Source of the DNA: Spirogloea muscicola
Lineage: Eukaryota > Streptophyta > Zygnematophyceae > Spirogloeales > Spirogloeaceae
Length of the DNA stretch: 10,916 bases
Direction: 5' to 3'
Assembly (NCBI GenBank): GCA_009602725.1
Contig: WELB01000011.1
Span: 215,726 to 226,641, forward strand
Below the pieces are notes generated by a model. It made no database searches, was not told where the DNA came from, and saw nothing but the letters and a program-made list of their open reading frames with translations. Positions 7,897 through 10,916 of the stretch are shown in pieces. Position numbers and translations under genes: made by a program. The first letter of the stretch is position 1, and the number at the start of each line of letters is the position of its first letter.

Positions 7897-10721
7897 TCAA
7901 ATGTTGAGCGTACGGCAGAGATCTGAGATGTCTGCCCATTGGCTCTCAAACTTCTTCATGAATGGATGGCTCTGCGGGAGAGGAAAAGCAAGTCCACCGT
8001 GTTATTAGCGATACTCTGAAAGTTGGGGCTAAGGTGAATCATCTTAAGGAGCCCTTGTGCTTCTTGACAGACACAAAATCTTACACCATTGCTGGCATTA
8101 CCCTCACCGTGACCTCGGAGCTGTGAATACAAAGAGCTTGCTGTCGGTGTTGTGCAGACTAATCAGGATGTGGGCCTTGTTGTGCAAGGCCCCTACCTCT
8201 TTCTTACAAAGCTTCGGCAACTTCTGTGCTGCTGACAGACCTATATACTGCCTTACAAATACCATAATATTTGTGAAGCTCACCAGAAGGTTGACAGGGG
8301 AAGGCCGACTTTCAGGATCCTTGCTCAAGCTGCGCACAAGTAGCATAAAGCATGCAGAGTAAGCTTGGCAGAAGTGCTTGTGGGCATCTCTGTCTCCAGC
8401 AACATCCAAGCAGGCAAGGCATGCTTGCTATTGACTTGTTCGTCATGAGCTTTTTCAGAGGGCTCGCGACAGCAGACACAAGCTTGAAGGTGCCAGGAAT
8501 GCAGTCACCACCTTGGGCTGGGAGTAAGGGCTGGGCTCACAATATTGCTTCAATCAGGTTTTGCAACACTCAGGTGCAACCGACATCAGGTGAAGTCTTA
8601 AAGCATCACGTTTTTGTCAGGCTTTGCTCGGGTCACGGCACGCACCACCATGAGACAAAGGATGAGAAATCTTCAGAGTAGTCAGCAATATCAGTGGAGG
8701 GCACTTCCATGTTGACGATGGCCTTCAGGACCACTGGCAGGGAAGCATCAGGTGCGGCCACCGGAGCTGTGCTGCTGGCATCGGCCACTTCTGCAGGCGG
8801 CCCAACCGGCGCCGTCGGGGCAGACGATGGAATGAATGGGTGCCGGCCGAGGGCGAGCTCAAGTAGGGACACCCCCAGGGCCCAGATGTCGTCGCCTGGC
8901 ACTGGGAGGCTGCCTCCGATGGCCTCCGGCTGCAGTCAAGCGGTTTAGACTTTTAAGCGTAAAATTCAGTTGAGAAGCCAAGAGGGGTGCAAGATGCCAA
9001 CAGTTTCTGCAATTAGTGCAGGTGAGGCGCTCTGGCTGCAACAGCTGATGCCATGCAAATGACTGCAGTCTGCGGGCGTCTGTATTCTCCCCTTGCACCT
9101 CAAGCCCAAGCCTGTTGATTGTAGAGTAGGAAGCCTGGCTACAATGCTGCAAATACTGAAGTATGATGCAGCAGTTGAAGTGAGGACTACAATGTTCATG
9201 CATCTAAGAGTGACACGGGCGTAGCCAGATAAAGTTCTTGGGAGCTGTGCATCAGAACACCGGTTTTTGTTCAATTTCTCAAGGTCGGCAGTTGTGAAAT
9301 CCTTATACTGGCTCTAAGTGGGAATTGCATTGGCAGTGCTTGTATGGAATTTTTGAATGGTCACCAATTCGACCCCTCACCGGCATGTACGAGGCTAGGC
9401 CTCCAAACGTGGCAGGTTGGCCCGCCAGCGGATCAAGGAATGGCCGCAGCCCAAAGTCAGTCAGCTTCACCTCGCCCTTGTGATTGACCAGGATGTTGGC
9501 GGGCTTCAGATTGCCGTGCACAATGTTGTGATTATGCAGATACAGGATGCCCGCTAGCACCTGCTTTGAGCAGCAAAGCCAGACTCTCAGTCAGTCAAAC
9601 TCCACAACAAAGCACACACGGTCCTCGATCTCGTACAGGAAGTCAATCTGCACTCATGCTCAAGTTCAAGGCATGAAGACAAGCTCCAAGAGTCACAGCA
9701 ACCTGCTTGGCGATGGTGGCAAGGTAGAGCTCTGGAAGCTGTCGGCAGGTGTTAGCAATGTCGGCAACACTGCCGCGGTCCGCATACTCCCAGATGATAG
9801 ACGTCTGGCTGCCAGCGAGCACCGCACAATAGCAAATGGCGAGGTACGGGCAAGCCACGCCGTGGTTGGCGTCCAGCTCTGCAGTCATGCTCTCCCGCCT
9901 TGGCTCGTGGATGCCAAACGGCAGCGTCTAGCAGACAGCGCAGCGGAGTCAGACATGCATTCGGAACCTGGCGCCTCAACGTCAGCATCCATGCAAGATC
10001 CTGTAGCATGTGCCGAGAATGAGAAGGTTGACTTGAGGTCAGGTGCACTGTGTTGGACCCGAGAGCCTAACGGGTTGACAGCAATCGACAGCCTTAGGCC
10101 ATAACCTCGATATAAGCAGGCGTTGTCAATGACTGAGCGGGGGTCTCCATTGATGGAAAATGGCCGCCAACCTTGAGCGCATACAGGTCATTGGTCCAGC
10201 GGTGCTGCACGAGCTGCGTGATGCCGCTGCCCTCGCCAATGACACGAATCGCCTCGAGGTCGGCGAGCCCCACCAGGTTGTTCAGAGGCTGCAGGACAGT
10301 GGGAGGCGGGAGCGGCGGAGGCCGCACTCAGGAGCACGACGTGCATTAATTGGGTGCCCACCATTCTGGCAGCGGTGATGGACGGAGCAGGCGGCGGTGT
10401 GTACGCTTGGGCTCTCGCACGGCCCGGCTGCGAAGGCCTCTGCCTCGCCTGCTGGCCCGCCCTTGGACCTGGCCAAGCAGCAGGCGCCGGCTTGAAGTCC
10501 ACGGTGTGCCAACAACATGCTCGGCATACAATGGCTGCTGGCATCGACTTCCGTCGGTCGCTGGGACGCATTTGTGGGCTGACCAGAACCGGTGAAAGCA
10601 TTGCAGGCGGCAGCAGCGGAGCTTGCACTCACAGGATGGCGTCTGGGTTCGGGCGCGCAACGGCGAGCTTCAGGCCGCTGGCGGCTGTGCGCAAGGACGA
10701 GCTCTGGCGCGCCAAAGGCAT
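7897..10721 (-). CDS. MAPKK-like protein kinase, probable pseudokinase (HGN in place of HRD)
   Basis: Proposed minus-strand exons are 10721-10633, about 10560-10362, 10288-10172, 9927-9703, 9560-9381, 8929-8646, 8329-8284 and 7971-7897, giving about 404-410 aa. Kinase-domain junctions are GT-AG and in phase. The sequence follows plant MAP kinase kinases: GLKLAV near the N-terminus, [18 protein letters not shown] with the ATP-site Lys, an Glu in AEL for helix [68 protein letters not shown] and SHPFMKKFE. Active MAPKKs phosphorylate the TxY loop of a MAPK. Here the catalytic motif reads HGNLKPAN, so the catalytic Asp is Asn and the Arg is Gly. The glycine loop is one residue short, and TFVGT of the activation segment reads TFGGL. 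The Lys, DFG, DxW and final Arg are kept. A roughly 30-residue Ala/Pro-rich insert follows RHPF. Exon 2 has little family similarity, so its limits are tentative. ATG 10721-10719 is the first ATG in frame, but the frame stays open upstream. Confidence 0.85.
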
Positions 10722-10817
10722 TCTGGCGCCTCCCAGACCGAGTTGCAGGGAGGGAGGGGGGTCAATGGAGGAACAGCCGGACAGGAGACAAGCAGCCAAA
10801 GTGTTGAGGGGTGAGGC

Positions 10818-10819
<2 letters not shown>
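10722..10819 (-). other. Pyrimidine-rich leader upstream of the kinase start
   Basis: Read on the minus strand, this 98-bp stretch is C/T-rich (for example the run near 10752-10767) and lies between the (CT)n repeat and ATG 10721. It is open in the kinase frame all the way from a CAG at 10820-10818, so it can be read either as 5' UTR or as the start of an exon following an intron that ends in (CT)nCAG. No TATA-like element was seen. Confidence 0.4.

Positions 10820-10916
<97 letters not shown>
10820..10916 (+). repeat. (GA)n dinucleotide microsatellite at window end
   Basis: An uninterrupted GA dinucleotide run of 97 bases reaches the last base of the window. It ends about 100 bp from the kinase start codon; on the kinase strand it is (CT)n followed by CAG. 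Reaching the end unbroken suggests the contig stops because the repeat could not be assembled, so its true length is unknown. Confidence 0.97.

Noticed and set aside
8104-8283. Read-through of kinase exon 6 past NLL as coding
   Set aside because: A GTGAGC donor follows CTG at 8284, and exon 7 (SHPFMKKFE) at 7971 continues the family pattern in phase; the read-through has no similarity.
8352-8681. 109-codon plus-strand open frame
   Set aside because: It lies mainly in a kinase intron (8330-8645) in antisense and shows no domain.
9547-10104. 185-codon plus-strand open frame over the kinase
   Set aside because: It overlaps kinase exon 3 and flanking introns in antisense and has no recognised motif; the minus strand has clear kinase motifs here.
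1-10916. tRNA, rRNA, CRISPR arrays, insertion sequences and attachment sites
   Set aside because: None was recognised on reading both strands; the only direct repeats found are the short ones listed.

Overview
The window looks like nuclear DNA of a green alga (Chlorophyta, perhaps a trebouxiophyte; the lineage is inferred, not proven). It carries intron-rich genes with mostly GT-AG introns of about 70-450 bp, GC-rich 5' gene ends, an algal-type Ser-Pro/Pro-rich stretch, a mitochondrial glycine-cleavage T-protein very close to plant versions, and a MAP kinase kinase of plant type. No rRNA, tRNA, CRISPR array or transposase was recognised.

Layout. (1) 1-2601, plus strand: a very GC-rich start with an open frame holding a C2HC zinc-finger-like motif (282-344). 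The same frame continues into a proline-rich protein whose C-terminal half is a METTL24/Methyltransf_22-like domain, in four exons. (2) 2602-about 4040: about 1.4 kb with no recognisable gene, turning GC-rich near its right end, where the promoter of the next gene should lie. (3) About 4223-7272, plus strand: aminomethyltransferase (glycine cleavage T-protein) in eight exons. The mature part is reconstructed almost completely; the transit-peptide end is unresolved and contains an N. (4) 7273-7896: convergent 3' region. (5) 7897-10721, minus strand: a MAPKK-like kinase in eight proposed exons, with changes at the catalytic Asp and several other active-site elements. (6) 10722-10819: its pyrimidine-rich leader. 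(7) 10820-10916: a (GA)n run that reaches the window end.

The three genes show no evident shared pathway: one is photorespiratory/one-carbon metabolism, one is signalling, and one is a putative methyltransferase of unknown substrate. The most interesting point is the MAPKK-like gene, which reads HGN where HRD is expected, has a one-residue-shorter glycine loop and an altered activation segment, yet keeps its reading frame across its kinase-domain exons. That suggests a maintained pseudokinase rather than a decayed gene. Next come the zinc-finger/proline-rich/methyltransferase architecture of the first gene and one T-protein intron with no canonical boundary that keeps the conserved protein sequence.
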